A DNA stretch of 64,000 nt from Dryas octopetala (GCA_963921425.1 OY992833.1:20359454-20423453); one strand, 5' to 3'. Positions 1-11,992 are shown, counted from the stretch's first letter. Numbers and translations are program-made. Notes: generated by a model not told the origin, from the letters alone.

Positions 1-1027
1 TTATTGGGTTAAGTCTGCCCATTTGGCTTGTATTATTTAATTAATTGATTATATAAACTAGATTGAACTTTTAATATATTTTTTTACCTGATTAACTAAT
101 ATAATTTCAGACCGGTCTTGATCTTTGAAAATTTAAATTAGGCTCCTAATTTTAGTTGTAGAAAAAAAAAAAAAAACCTTTGTAAAACAATTGATAATTT
201 GGAATCAATGCATTATAATACTTTCATGAACAAAAGACCTTCTTCTAACATTTTTAGAAACAAAACTATCAATAATAGGTTCAAATTAGCTATGACAAAT
301 TGACAAAAGAAAAATAGCAGCAACATCACACTCTTTCCATTAGCCACATCACACTAACTTCAATAAAATCCAACTATCCAATTTAGTTAACACAACAATT
401 TTTTAATTCATTGTCATCTAATTCAGTTAACTTCTTTAAATTAAACAAGAATCCAAAAATACCTTCATAAATTTTCAACTGTTCAAATTTATTATTTAAT
501 GAAGCAAGAGCATCATTTGGGCCTCTGTAGGCAAGTAGGCTTATAGCTTTGTTTTTTTTTTTTTTTCTTTTTTACAACAGAAATTTGTTTTTAAATATAT
601 ATATATTAACATATATATAATAATAAAAAAATTGTGGGCCCCCTTGAAGATGGGCCCTAGGCGGTCGCACTCGGTGCCCCCCTTCAGGGCCGGCACTAGC
701 ATTGTCCATGCTGAAAAATGTATTTTACTTGTGAACTAAGCAATGACATCTCCAGAAGGTAAGCAATGACATGTAGAGTTTATTTAACTTATTTTTCATT
801 TTTTCTTGGGATAAGAATACAGGTTGGTGTTTTACAATACGTACACTTAAGCTTTGAGTTTCCGATACTGCTACTAGATCCTAACTAGTATCTAGGGCGC
901 CTCGTTAGTTGACTAGATTCTCCTCCCATTGGTACCCTTAATGCTCACTACACTTCCCACTTTTCATATTTTTTTAGCGATTTTTTAATTTTTAGGATAA
1001 AATTATAAATTTACTTATCTAGAAAGA

Positions 1028-1335
1028 CAACCGATGAATTATTATGTTTTTACTACCTATTCAATTTATTCTCATTTTACCACCTACAACTATTTTCATG
1101 TCCCACTTTATTTTTTTTCATCAATTCCGTTATCCAAGCTATCAAAAATACTGATATGACATGGGCATTTTTGTCACCAATATTAAAGAATTAGCTGATG
1201 GAATGGACATAAAAATGTAAAGTGGGACACAGAAAATAGTTGTATGTGGTAAAGTGAGACAAATTAATAAATATCTGAATGGTAAAGTGAGAATCAACTA
1301 AAATTATGAGTTGTAAAAATACAATTAAGCCACTT
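1028..1335. mobile_element. Foldback MITE-like repeat, copy 1
   Basis: The two halves are inverted: a left arm with the sense of CTCATTTTACCACCTACAAC and CATGTCCCACTTTA is answered on the right by TAAAGTGGGACAC and GTGGTAAAGTGAGA. It has no coding capacity. It lies in the spacer of the 1.45-kb tandem unit and has a second copy at about 2489-2815. Family unknown. Confidence 0.5.
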
Positions 1336-2488
1336 ATTATCACTAGACTAATAAGTAGTTTTTTCATTAGTTATTTGAAAAACATTTGTTAGCGATGTTG
1401 AAAATACTCTCAATCACATACTGGACTGCTAAATTAAAAAGTAGATACTATCGAGTTGAGTTTTTTTATCCATAAAGAAGACTATGAATTCAAACTGCCT
1501 TAGTCTTTCCACCCACAAGAAGATTTGAACTCAGGGCCAGTCCTAATCTTTGGAAGGCCTAAGGGCGAAAATTTAAATTAGGCTCCTAATTTTAGTTGTA
1601 GAAAAAAAAAAAAAAAAACCTTTGTAAAACAATTGACAATTGACAATTTGGAATCAATGCATTATAATACTTTCATGAACAAAGGGTCTTCTTCTAACAT
1701 TTTTAGAAACAAAATCATCAATAATAGATTTAAATTAGCTATGACAAATTGACAAAAGAAAAATAGCAGCAACATCACACTCTTTCTATTAGCCACATCA
1801 CACTAGCTTCAATAAAATCCAACCATCCAATTTAGTTAACACAACAATTTTTTAATTCATTGTCATCTAATTTAGTTAACTTCTTTAAATTAAACAAGAA
1901 CCCAAAAATATTTTCATATATTTTCAACTGTTCAAATCTATTATTTAATGAAGTAAGAGCATTATTTGGGCCTTTGTAGACAAGTAGGCTTATAGCTTTG
2001 CTTTTCTTTTTTTTTTTTCTTTTTTACAGCAGAAATTTGTTTTTAAATATATATATATTAACATATATATATAATAAAAAAAATGTGTGCCCCCTTGAAG
2101 ATGGGCCCTAGGCAGTCGCACTCGGTGCCCCCCTTCAGGGCCGGCATTGGCATTGTCCATGCTGAAAAATGTATTTTACTCGTAAACTAAGCAATGACGT
2201 CTCCACTAAAGAAAGTAAGCAATGACGTCTAGAGTTTATTTAACTTATTTTTCATTTTTTCTTGGGATAAGAATACAGGTTGGTGTTATACAATACGTAC
2301 GCTTAAGCTTTGAGTTTCTGATACTGCTACTAGATCCTAACTAGTATCTAGTGCGTCTCGTTAGTTGACTAGATTCTCCTCCCTTTGGTACCCTTAATGC
2401 TCACTACACTTCCCACTTCTCATATTTTTTTAGCGATTTTTAAATTTTTAGGATAAAATTATAAATTTACTTATCTAGAAAGACAATC

Positions 2489-2815
2489 GGTTGTATTATT
2501 ATGTTTTTACTACCTATTCAATTTATTCTCATTTTACCACCTACAACTATTTTTATGTCCCACTTTATTTTTTTTCGTCCATTTCGTCATCCAAGCTGTC
2601 AAAAATACTGATATGACATAAGCATTTTTGTCACCAATATTAAAGAATTAGCTAACGGAATGGACATAAATATTAAAGAATTAGCTGATGGAATGGACAT
2701 AAAAATGTAAAGTGGGACACGAAAAATAGTTGTATGTGGTAAAGTGAGACAAATTAATAAATATATGAATGGTAAAGTGAGAATCAACTAAAATTATGAG
2801 TTGTAAAAACACAAT
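2489..2815. mobile_element. Foldback MITE-like repeat, copy 2
   Basis: This is the tandem partner of the repeat at 1028-1335. It carries a private internal duplication near 2638-2700: the run TTAAAGAATTAGCT plus GGAATGGACATAAA appears twice, against once in copy 1. A 62-codon minus-strand ORF over it is a by-product of the repeat. Confidence 0.5.
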
Positions 2816-3833
2816 TAAGCTTCTTATTATCACTAGACTAATAAGTAGTTTTTTCATTAATTATTTGAAAAACATTTGTTAGCGATGTTGAAAATACTCT
2901 CAATCACATACTAGGCTGCTAAACTGAAAAGTGGATACTATCGAGTTGAGTTTTTAATCCATAAAGAAGACTATGAATTCAAACTGCCTTGGTCTTTCCA
3001 CCCACAAGAAAATTTGAACCCAGGGCCAGTTCTGATTTTTGGAAAGCCTAAGGGCGAAAATTTAAATTAGGCTCCTAATTTTAGTTGTAGAAAAAAAAAA
3101 ACCTTTGTAAAACAATTGACAATTGACAATTGACAATTTGGAATCAATGCATTATAATACTTTCATGAACAAAATGTCTTCTTCTAACATTTTTAGAAAC
3201 AAAATCATCAATAATAGGTTCAAATTAGCTATGACAAATTGACAAAAGAAAAATAGCAACAACATCACACTCTTTCTATTAGCCACATCACACTAGCTTC
3301 AATAAAATCCAACTATCCAATTTAGTTAACACAACAAATTTTTAATTCATTGTCATCTAATTCAGTTAACTTCTTTAAATTAAACAAGAACCCAAAAATA
3401 CCTTTATATATTTTCAACTGTTCAAATCTATTATTTAATGAAGTAAGAGCATTATCGCTAAGGCGGAAGGCGTAAAGACTGTATCGTTATAAAGCTTTCT
3501 CTTTCTTTGAGTAAAGAGAAAGATGAAAGGTCATACGTAAGTTTAAAGTTTCTAGACTTTTGTTTTTTGAAATTTGAATCACATTAATTGAATTAATTGA
3601 TCATTAACATTGGGCCTCCGTGTAGTTTTTTCTACTGACATTGGATTTGGCCATTTGGGCCTCTGTAGGCAAGTAGGCTTATAACTTTGCTTTTCTTTTT
3701 TTTTCTTTTTTACAGCAGAAATTTGTTTTTAAATATATATATTAACATATATATAATATAAAAAAATTGTGGGCCCCCCTTGAAGATGGGCCCTAGGCGG
3801 TCGCACTCAGTACCCCCTTCAGGGCCGGCATTG

Positions 3834-5286
3834 TACAACTCACACACCTGCGATTAGATAATACAAGCTTAATTACAAAGACTTTGGAAAACAAAAACAC
3901 TCTATCTACGTGAAAACCAACAAACCTATTTTCATCTTCTTCTCCCTAAGGTTCTTCTCTGCTATCTTTTCCACAGGTTATTCTCTTCGCTCTTCTCCAA
4001 GTATCCATCTCTCTCTCTCTCTCTCATACTCTCTCCAATATGCTTCTTCTTTATTCTTCTCTCTTCATCTTCTCTTTTTTTATATATTTTCTCTTCTATG
4101 CATGGTGTCTGATTATCTCTTCTTATCATTTTTTTTTAGATTTATTAAATTATGAGAATATATGGATTAGTTCATGCCTCTTGTCCTATAGATTTTGACA
4201 AAAACAAAAGAAAAAAAAAATTCTTGTCATATGAATCTTGCCAAAAATAATTTGTGTCATATGAATTTCAAGTTCCACTAAGTTATTAAAGAATAAAAAA
4301 AAATAGTCTAATTCTCTGCTATCCGATAGAGTACCAAACACAGTATAATTTAGTCAGATTGTTTATCAGGAACAGTACCAAATGCCTAATAATATTATGG
4401 ATAAACAGTCAGTATTCTCCGAAACAGATTAATATTATCCGACATGAATTAGTCAGTACAGTCTGACGTATCAAACAAACCCTTACTATCTTATGTCTTT
4501 TTCCATGGGGCGAATTCCAAGTATACATCAATAAAATTTTCTCAAATTGCCAAAAGACCACATCGCGATCGAGGAGTCCCTTGAAATGCTATTGATCATT
4601 ATCTTAATTTGTATACATGAATGCGTTAACAAAAATTTAATTGTTTTCTTCTCCCATAAAGTGCTAGCTTAACCTATGGTAATGTTTGAGACCTCCTTGG
4701 CTTTTACGTGATATGATTACCAAAACATTGTTTCTTATGCATTAGAAGTTAAAAAAGGAAAAAATATATATATATTTTTTGATGGGTTGCATTGGTTGTA
4801 TACGTATTTTCTCACAACTATTTATATTAATATATATATATCCTTCACATAATGAGATGATTATTAAAAATAACTTATATATAACCATTTATATGCCTCT
4901 TCTCACATAAAATATCAATTTGTTTTCTTTCAAAAGCACAAGATTGTGAATCCAAAGTCGATCATGCTATCTAATAACTTGGATCACTGTATATCATTTC
5001 TCTCATAACAATTCGTCATGTATTAGAATTTATAAATGATTGTAAAAGGAAGCGTATTCATCCTCCCTATGAAAGACTTTTCCGAAAGCGTAGGATACAG
5101 AAGCTGAAAAATACCCATCATATTTAAAACCACTTCAATTTACTTTCTGTTTAGATGTAAAGTATCGTATACAGTTTTATAACACACCAAGGAGAGTAAA
5201 AAGTCCTAAATATAAGCAAAGAAGAACAAACATATATGATAATTAACCAATAGTGAATGAATTGAGGACTAATTAATGGCTAATAA
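3834..5286. other. Intergenic, repeat-derived, no gene seen
   Basis: The first 650 bp are shared with 55385-56025. They hold a CT-rich stretch (about 4000-4120) and a dispersed repeat (4197-4492) ending in a GTATCAAACAAACCC-like terminus. From 4500 the sequence recurs at 25628, 55058 and 56047, and from about 4780 at about 27708 and 56330. An 81-codon CT-driven ORF at 3910-4155 is low complexity. I see no promoter or coding signal that I would defend. Confidence 0.6.
4197..4492. repeat. Dispersed repeat with GTTTGGTAC-type terminus
   Basis: A related copy is at about 55745-56025 and a more divergent one at about 63220-63497. The right end reads ACGTATCAAACAAACCC (other copies ACGTACCAAAC). 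The probable opposite end, GGGCATGTTTGGTACACC, is at 25253 and 54614. This looks like a terminal-inverted-repeat element with the two ends now separated. Family not established. Confidence 0.4.
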
Positions 5287-5845
5287 TTAACCAATTATGG
5301 GAGTCCTTGTGACAATTTCATCATCTTTGTCAACCCAGACCCAGACCCTATAGCAGTTGTAGTCGGTGATGACTACCATTTCTCCATCAATTACAATCCT
5401 AGCAGTCACAATAGGATTCTCCCTCTCAATTGTTGCTTTGGCAACCTCCCCCTCCACTCCAACAAGCTCTGGCCACGAACCCTTTCCTGAAAAATTAAAT
5501 TAAGGTTCAATGACAATACATAAATATATATCTATAATCTAATTATATAAAAAACAAATTCAATATATGCTATCTAGCTTTTATTAGACAGTCTAGCCAC
5601 ATATCCTGTATACTTATGTGGCATACAAATTGTGAATATGAACCATTAATTTTATTGATTTTTTACTGAATGTGTAGTCGATCATATTTACACGATCATA
5701 TTTACAGTTTAATAAGCATCTTATATAACTATATATACTATCTAGTAAGAGAACAATACCCATATAAGAAATTGGTACATATATATATGATATCTAGTTA
5801 TACCCCTTTACAACTAGCTACTACCTTACCTTCACATTCTGACAT
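5287..5845 (-). CDS. Potato inhibitor I family proteinase inhibitor, subtype a, copy 1
   Basis: Predicted small serine-proteinase inhibitor (PI-I, MEROPS I13) of 71 aa. Two exons: 5830-5845 encodes MSECE plus one base, then a 343-bp GT-AG intron (5487-5829), then 5287-5486. Family hallmarks are GKGSWPELVG near the N terminus, an IEREN segment, the binding loop VVITDYNCYRV, and a C-terminal TPIIG. By alignment to eglin c and CI-2, P1 is Thr and P1' is Asp. Cys4 and the loop Cys could form the family's usual disulfide. No signal peptide is visible, so it is probably cytosolic or released on wounding. The loop has Asn where other subtypes have the conserved Arg, so inhibitory strength is uncertain. 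The same protein is encoded at 28218-28776 and 56838-57396. Confidence 0.9.
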
Positions 5846-5925
5846 CCTTGCTTAAATGATTGCTCCAGTCTCTTATAATACCCAGAGCTTCTATTTGTGT
5901 TTAAGTTCGCATTATGATAAATGAC

Positions 5926-5998
5926 TATATATAGAGACTTAATTAGAGAGTAGCATTTTGATGAATTGCTTGAAGTTGGTCAATGATCATTGTTGACT
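5926..5998 (-). promoter_or_regulatory. TATA box and paired W-boxes of subtype a gene 1
   Basis: A TATATATA box (5926-5933) lies about 80 bp upstream of the ATG at 5845. Two W-box cores in opposite orientation follow: GGTCAA at 5978-5983 (TTGACC on the gene strand) and TTGACT at 5993-5998. W-boxes bind WRKY factors, so defence or wound induction is a reasonable inference. The arrangement is kept in the copies at 28857-28929 and 57477-57549. Confidence 0.55.
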
Positions 5999-6949
5999 TT
6001 TTAGCTGTTACGTACACCTAGGTGATGAATCGATATATATAGGAATGCATGTTGATCTTGACTAGAGCAAGCCAGTATTGTTCTTTGGTTGACAATTCTT
6101 AGTTTAATGAATGATAAATGCCATTAGGTATATGACCATATCCCACGTTATTCTGCCGCCACATATTACCAAGAACAAGAAAGCAATCAGAAATTTCCTT
6201 TTGTTTAAAAATTATACAACTTATTTAATAATAATAAAATTCAAATGGTTATTGACTTGTAAAGCACGGCAATACATAGAAGACCTAGATATCACTTTAC
6301 ATGCATACCAATGTATCATGTAATAAAAGGCACAAATCGTCACAATCTATTTGAGCCTGAAATATCTTTAAAGGCCACACAGTAGTGAAGATATACACAA
6401 ATAATATAGGGGGAAGTGAAATTGCCCATGCTCAACATCAATGTCCAAAAAAGAGTCTAGGCCCAACAAATTTGATTTTGTTTTGATATTTTCACAACTG
6501 AGGAGTCATGGTCACCCTCTCTAATTTTTTATTTAAGTTTTAAAGAAATAAAAAATAAAATTAATGAGAAAGGTAATATTATTTGAAAATTGGAAAATAC
6601 TTTTAGGAGTTGGATTTGGTGATTAAGTATTTGGTTGTGATGTGTATAGGAACATCCTCAATTCTCATCTCATGTTAGCAAGAGAAGAGAAAAAATGATG
6701 ATTAGCACACCAATATATTTTAGTCATGCACTTGTAGTTTGCCCTTTTTTTTTTTTTTTTTAAATTTTTCGAGAGAGATGGATCAAACTTGAGTGCAGTG
6801 AGGGCAATTCTATGACCCTTTCAACTGCGCGCGTTACCTCAACAACTGCAACCATCCTTCCCCTTAAGCACTTAAAAGAAAAAAACAAAAAGAGTTTTAG
6901 TTCTTTTTTTTTTTTAGTAGTCTTTAGCCAATTTAACTAGTGGACCTAT
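5999..6949. other. Intergenic between subtype a gene and RRM gene
   Basis: No gene seen. About 6730-6880 holds a T-run followed by a segment that, read on the minus strand, ends AAGTTTGATCC (AAGTTCGATCC in the copy at 29.7 kb). This resembles a pol III B box with a poly(A) tail, a weak SINE-like signature. The 29.66-kb copy shares it, and in block III (58.31 kb) a CACTA element is inserted just beside the T-run. Confidence 0.4.
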
Positions 6950-8611
6950 AGTTTGTGGGCTGGGCTACAGCCCAGTTCAGAATTTACATTGGTAAACAGC
7001 CAATCAATCCTTCCCGACCCACCCACAAAGCCACACCCATCTCTTCGCGGCTCTCACTCTCCGGCTCCGCCAGTCTCTTCCAGCCTCTCTCATCTGCCAC
7101 TCCAAACCCTAATCCCAAGCTTCAATCCTCACTCACTCTCTGTGACGCGAAACGAGGTCAGTATTTTCTTCGACTCTTTCCCTCCCAAATTTATCTTTAA
7201 TGTCTTCTTTGCTGATTGTGGCTGTTTCTCTCAACTTTTATTTTGATATTTGTTTAATTTCCAATGAAGATGATTAGTTAATTTCGGTAATTTGGTTAGT
7301 TTCTATGCAACAATCCAATACTTGTGATGAACCCATTGATTCGATTTTGAGCAACTTGTTTAAAAACCGGAATTTCCTCAACAGGTTTTTGTTCTCTATT
7401 TATTTATTTTTTCTTTTTTTCAGTTTTGGCTGCTTTGATTTTGCTGGGTGGGCGTTTGATTTTGGGTTGGTATTTGATTATTCTGGGTTGTTAACTGTTA
7501 TTTGATTTTGCTGCAACTTGGAGTTTGAGTTGCTAGTGATAGTTGGGTTGGTACTGTCGGGCAGGGAAGTTCTATTTGGCTATTTGGGTTTTTGTTTTTT
7601 AATTATTGGCGATGAGGAGTGGATATTTCATTTGGGTTTTCTCTTCATATGTTTTGTGAATGATCTTGTTTAATGATCATTATACTTGTGTGGATTCCTA
7701 TTTAAGTTGGATGGTTTTGTTGAAATTTATATGTTTTATGGTTTATTAGGACCTATGATGTGCTTAATGAAATCTGTGAATTCATATTCATTTTCACACT
7801 TCTTTTTGGGTGTAAACTGCAAAGTGTATATAAGGATTTGTTTCTTTTCATCTATTCATTTTGGGATTCTCAGAAGGGTCAAACATAATTGGTCAGTATC
7901 CTTGCTGCAGTTGTTTGTGTAATTGTGTGAAAGCACATCTCATTGCCTTAGTGATATTAGAAAAAATCTTAACTAGAATTTGCTCTGTTTCATATCATAG
8001 ACAGAGCTTCATGTATAATATCATCACCGCTATATAATTTATCCATTTCTACAAAACCAAACATTTGTTAGCATTTGGTGGTCTAATGACTCTTTTGGTA
8101 CAAGATGCAAGAGTTGAAATTGATATTTGAAGGGGAGCATAAAACCCAAAATCGTATAGAGGAATGTCAATCTGAGATTATAAATTGCTTATGGCACTAT
8201 TACTCTGTTAGATATAGTCAAAGATTAGATATTGGATTAGTGAAGGTTTGGTAAGAGATGGGGTATTGAATTTCAGGTATATATAATGGCCTGTAGAATT
8301 CATGACATAATACACTTATGTCCACACAAAGAATAACAATAATTCAGTTATTTGACGCGGAAAAAGGATAACAATAACATCTAGAATGAGGAATGTTTGG
8401 GTCAATGCTAAATAAATGCTGGAATAAGATTCTGGAGCTCGATAATGGCAAATATGATATGTTAGGTGTCTGTTATGGTTGATATGCTTTCATTTGTTTT
8501 GTTATACTTTCTTACTTTTATTTTCTTTTATGGTCTGGAATTTTAATAGAATTTGTAAACTTTGGCTAACATCAAATTTGTTTCTTATTAGATTGTTGTT
8601 CATTGTGGTAT
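6950..8611 (+). other. 5' leader and leader intron of RRM gene copy 1
   Basis: A CT-rich leader (about 6985-7156) carries an AAACCCTAA telo-box at 7104-7112, a motif common near start sites of housekeeping plant genes. A GT-AG intron follows, with donor GAG/GTCAGT at 7157 and acceptor TTATTAG at 8591. The intron is about 1435 bp and T-rich. Translation starts in the next exon. The exact transcription start cannot be read. Short ORFs across this stretch are leader or intron noise. Confidence 0.6.
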
Positions 8612-9217
8612 ATGGGGACTTTAGAAGCAGAAGCAGAGTATGCTGCCTTTGAGGAGAAGGTCAAACGAACTGTTTACCTAGATAACCTCTCCCCACAGGT
8701 CACTGAACCTGTTGTGAGAACTGCTCTTGGTCAGTTTGCAACTGTGAAAAATGTTCGTTTTATTCCAAATTACACAGAATCAAAGAGCATCCCACAGTGT
8801 GCACTGGTGGAGGTGGAGAACCCAAAACAGGCTGATGCCATTGTCTCAGAGATAGCCCAATTTCCTTTCATGATACTGGGGAAGCCAAGGCCTGTGAGGG
8901 CGCTTCATGCTAGAGTTGAAATGTTTGATGATCGGCCTGTAAAGCCTGGTAGAAAAATATATTGCCGTTGGTTGGAGCCAAATGATCCTGATTTTGAAGT
9001 GGCAAAGAAACTGAAGCATCTTACTCGAAAGCATGCTCTTGAAGATGCGTTTGTGCTCAAGCAACAACTCCAGGAAGAGGAGAAGCTCGCAAAGCAGCAG
9101 CAGGAGTCCCTCCAAGCAAATTATAAGAAGTATGAAATGATAGATAGTGTGATGGCTGATGGAACTGCTCGTCGCTTGGCACGCCATTATATGATTCGAG
9201 TTTCAGATGACTGTTAG
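8612..9217 (+). CDS. RRM-domain protein, AIPP1/EDM3-like, copy 1
   Basis: A 201-aa protein in a single coding exon. An upstream in-frame TTG extends the ORF, but the first ATG is at 8612 (MGTLEAEAEY). A single RRM spans about residues 19-97: the RNP2-like VYLDNL at 21-26 is clear, and the RNP1-like QCALVEVE at 62-69 is degenerate. The C-terminal half is charged, with a Gln/Glu/Lys-rich helix (LKQQLQEEEKLAKQQQ). From memory this resembles Arabidopsis AIPP1/EDM3, which works with ASI1 and EDM2 on polyadenylation of transcripts from genes holding intronic heterochromatin; that assignment is inferred. It is divergently oriented to the inhibitors around it. The protein is identical to the copy at 31540. 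Confidence 0.85.
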   Translation: MGTLEAEAEYAAFEEKVKRTVYLDNLSPQVTEPVVRTALGQFATVKNVRFIPNYTESKSIPQCALVEVENPKQADAIVSEIAQFPFMILGKPRPVRALHARVEMFDDRPVKPGRKIYCRWLEPNDPDFEVAKKLKHLTRKHALEDAFVLKQQLQEEEKLAKQQQESLQANYKKYEMIDSVMADGTARRLARHYMIRVSDDC

Positions 9218-9586
9218 GGCTTTTGTTGAGGTTATCACCCCTGTGTAGTCAAACTGTCAAAGTGACATCTGTACATGATACAAAGTTTATGAGGTGATGT
9301 CTGTTTTTAATAGAGAGCTTCGTAGTTGTTCTATTGTTGACTTTTGATGGTTGAAAGCCAAGCCACACCGTGTACTTTTGATGGTTGAACAGAACTAAAG
9401 AGAGGAAGAAAATTACTGTAAACTTTATCAAATCATTAATCTTATAGAAAAACAAATTATTTTGTTTACAATACACAATACATGGAGAATAGAACTCCTT
9501 ATTTGATTCTCAATTCGCCTGATTTCCTTCAAATACGTACTGTTAAAAGAGAACTAGTAGCCCTCAAGTGAAGATCTTAATCGAAA

Positions 9587-9916
9587 TTAACGAATTGTAG
9601 GGACCCTAGTAACAATGCCATCAGAATTGACCCAAACCTAAACCCTATCACACAGGACATCTTGGATGACAATTTTTCCTTCTAGCACGACCACAGCATC
9701 GACCTAAGAATTCTCCCTCTCAATTGTTTCCTCTGCAACAGTCCCCTGAGCTCCCAACAACTCAGGCCATGAACCCTTGCCTGCATATAGACTCCAAAAA
9801 CTTGTTACATTAAATGAAAACATATAGAAAGTTTACATATATATATTATTTAGTGGCATGCATTCATAGTTGTAAACAAGCACTTGTTCATGATTACCTT
9901 CACATCCAGATGCCAT
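9587..9916 (-). pseudogene. Potato inhibitor I pseudogene, copy 1 (two stops)
   Basis: The gene structure is intact: exon 1 at 9898-9916 (MASGCE plus one base), a 117-bp intron, and exon 2 at 9587-9780. The coding sequence is broken. One in-frame TAG replaces Leu in the ERENSLVDA segment, and a second follows CDRV, where working paralogues read Arg or Trp. The last codons also differ (PTIR for PTIG). The loop would be VIQDVLCDRV, with Gln at P1. The sister at 32515-32842 has only the second stop, so that lesion came first. It lies 370 bp downstream of RRM copy 1. A TATAAATA box (10009-10016) is still present. Confidence 0.88.
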
Positions 9917-10016
9917 CCTCGCTTCTTGTTCTAATTAATTCAGACTTTTTACTCTCTGATCTCTCTTGTAATGTAGCTTGTGATGTATTGGCATGGGGAA
10001 GAGATGCATATTTATA

Positions 10017-11574
10017 GTAGTTTTTCATTGAACATTTGAACAGCTTGTGGTTTCATTATTGACTATTTGGATGTTATGTAGGATGTTTGCATGATTTTGT
10101 TTACACAAATATTACATTAAGTAATGCAGTGGCAAACCTAATCGGCAAGAATGTAGAGAAGCAATTGTGTCTATCTCTATGATCCACGATGACCTTAAGC
10201 ACGTAGAGAAGCAAAATGAAGAACAGCTGTTGTTTTGGTATGAAAATGAAGAATAGTATTTGGAAGCTGATGACATTTTTTTTAGAAGCAAAATGAAGAA
10301 CAGCTGTTATATTATAACATTTTTTTTTTGGCCACATAATATAAAATTTCTAGAAATGTTATTTGAATGGCTAGCTGCTGGGAGCTTAGAAAATCTGAGC
10401 TTAGCCCACATAATAGAATAGTTTGGATATAAAATTGTGAGAAATAATATATATAATTTAGTACTTAATTTGAGACAATGACCAAAGTTTTAATATCAAC
10501 TTTAAACCCCCTGTTTTAATAAAAAGACAGTGGTGGAGGTGATATCGAATTAATTATCTGGAAGGGGTACGTGGCTACAGCTGCAAGCTGGGGTTTCCTA
10601 GAGCAATACCCACTTGGCCGGCCAAAGACATATTACTAGCCTTAGTGTGTGGATTGTCTGTCTTTGACCTGTCTAAGAGACTAGTCTGGTGTGTGAAAAC
10701 TGGCCCAGAACACCCTCCTTTACCCAAAAAAAGACTTATTACGGAAAGTTGTGCATATATCTTATTCTTGGGTTCTATACCACTATTAATCCTTTTTGAA
10801 CGTCTAACAACATAATCTGTAATTAATTCTTAATTCCATTAACTTTTTTAGCTACTAATTAATCATCTCATATATTTCTAGATCAATTGCTATCCTTGCA
10901 TTTCCTGATGGAGCTAGCTTGCTCTTATACTTCATTAAAGGAGCAGTATTCCCCCAAAGCAACAAACAAGTGGCCATGCATGGAACTGGTGATTTACCAA
11001 AATAGCCATAGGAATTTGACGGCATAGAGTACTGTATAACTAATGTGTTAATTTATTAATTCCAAATTGCCACGCCTACAATTACTTTTGATGGTTGAAC
11101 TTAATTGAACAGAAACAAGAACTAATTAAAGATCATAAGATAGATGATGGAAAATTAACAGTAACAGTACTACTGATCATCAACTTTATCAAGCCATTCT
11201 TAATTATTAATATATATTCAGCTTCACATATATATAGAACATACATACATTAGAAGAAAAATAGATAATTATGTACGTCGTAGTCTTGAATACAAATATT
11301 ATTACATTGAGAATTAATACAAGTAACCCTTATTTCATTAATTTCACTTAACCTAGCTTGATTGATGTTGAAAGCCTAGCTTGCTCTCCAACCATTAATC
11401 TTATTTAGCTTCGTATAGAATACACTGTGAAAGAACAACAAATTATTTAGTTTACAATTAATACAATACATGGTGAATAAAACTCCTTATTTGATTATCA
11501 ATTCGCGTAATTTCCTTCAAATACGTACTGTTAAAAGAGAACTAGTAGTCCTGAAGTGAAGCTCTTAGTCGAAA
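10017..11574. other. Intergenic between pseudogene and subtype b gene 1
   Basis: Shared at high identity with about 32945-34611, except that the 32.9-kb copy keeps about 110 bp (33200-33310, reading GGGACAACCAGCTCATC) that is lost near 10280 here. Short minus-strand ORFs are not conserved in frame. The segment around 10890-11200 corresponds to the part replaced by the TIR element in the other modules. No gene seen. Confidence 0.55.
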
Positions 11575-11904
11575 TTAACCAATTGTAGGGACCCTAGTAA
11601 CGATGCCATCAGTATCGACCCAAACCCGAACCCTATCACACCGGAATTGTTTGTCGGTACTTGTTCCTTCTAGTACGACCACAGCATCGACCAAAGAATT
11701 CTCCCTCTCAATTGTTTCCTCTGCAACAGTCCCCTGAGCTCCCAACAACTCAGGCCATGAATCCTTGCCTGCATATATAAACTCCAAAAACTTGTTACAT
11801 TAAATGAAAACATATATATAGAAAGCTTATATATTATTTAGTGGCATGCATTCATAGTTGTAAACAAGCACTTGTTCATGATTACCTTCACATTCAGATG
11901 CCAT
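11575..11904 (-). CDS. Potato inhibitor I, subtype b (P1 Lys), copy 1
   Basis: Predicted PI-I inhibitor of 70 aa from exon 1 (11886-11904, MASECE plus one base) and exon 2 (11575-11768), separated by a 117-bp intron ending TATATGCAG. Family features: GKDSWPELLG, ERENSLVDA, FRCDRVRVWVD and the end RVPTIG. The loop reads EGTSTDKQFRCDRV, which puts Lys at P1 and Gln at P1' by eglin c alignment and suggests a trypsin-like target. P2 is Asp, where most of the family has Thr. Cys5 and the loop Cys can pair. A continuous minus-strand ORF through the acceptor exists only from a TTG codon, so the spliced start is preferred. Its closest relative is at 34612 (Ser to Asn in the loop, Val to Ile near the end). 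Confidence 0.92.
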
Positions 11905-11992
11905 CCTCGCTTCTTGTTCTAATTTAGGCTTTTAATCTCTGATCTCTCTTTGTAATGTAGCTTGTGATGTATTGGCACGGGGAAGAGATGCA

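Larger units (their letters stand above)
105..3833. repeat. Tandem repeats of about 1.45 kb, 2.5 copies
   Basis: A roughly 0.6-kb segment (105-695, 1532-2143, 3021-3833) alternates with a 0.85-kb spacer (about 700-1530, 2150-3020). The same landmark recurs at 141, 1581 and 3070, giving periods of about 1440 and 1489 bp. Each 0.6-kb segment starts near a CAGGGCCAGTCCT-like sequence and ends near CAGGGCCGGCA, an imperfect inverted pair reminiscent of hAT-type MITEs. No coding sequence is seen here; the single short ORF in the spacer lies inside a foldback repeat. The third copy carries an extra block of about 195 bp. Confidence 0.75.

Noticed and set aside
5670..5855. 61-codon plus-strand ORF repeated three times (5670, 28601, 57221)
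   Set aside because: It lies in the intron and exon 1 of subtype a genes on the opposite strand; repetition comes from block duplication.
8603..8611. Earlier start for the RRM protein (MWYMGTL)
   Set aside because: The codon is TTG; the first ATG is 8612 and directly follows the leader intron acceptor. The same applies to 31531.
8846..9187. Minus-strand ORFs opposite the RRM gene and its fragments (also 12287, 31774, 38673, 47054)
   Set aside because: Antisense shadows of the RRM frame; conserved only because the sense exon is duplicated.
11769..11787. Start of b/c inhibitors at MEFIYAG
   Set aside because: The codon is TTG and the stretch is the 3' end of the intron (ends TATATGCAG); exon 1 with a true ATG lies 117 bp upstream.
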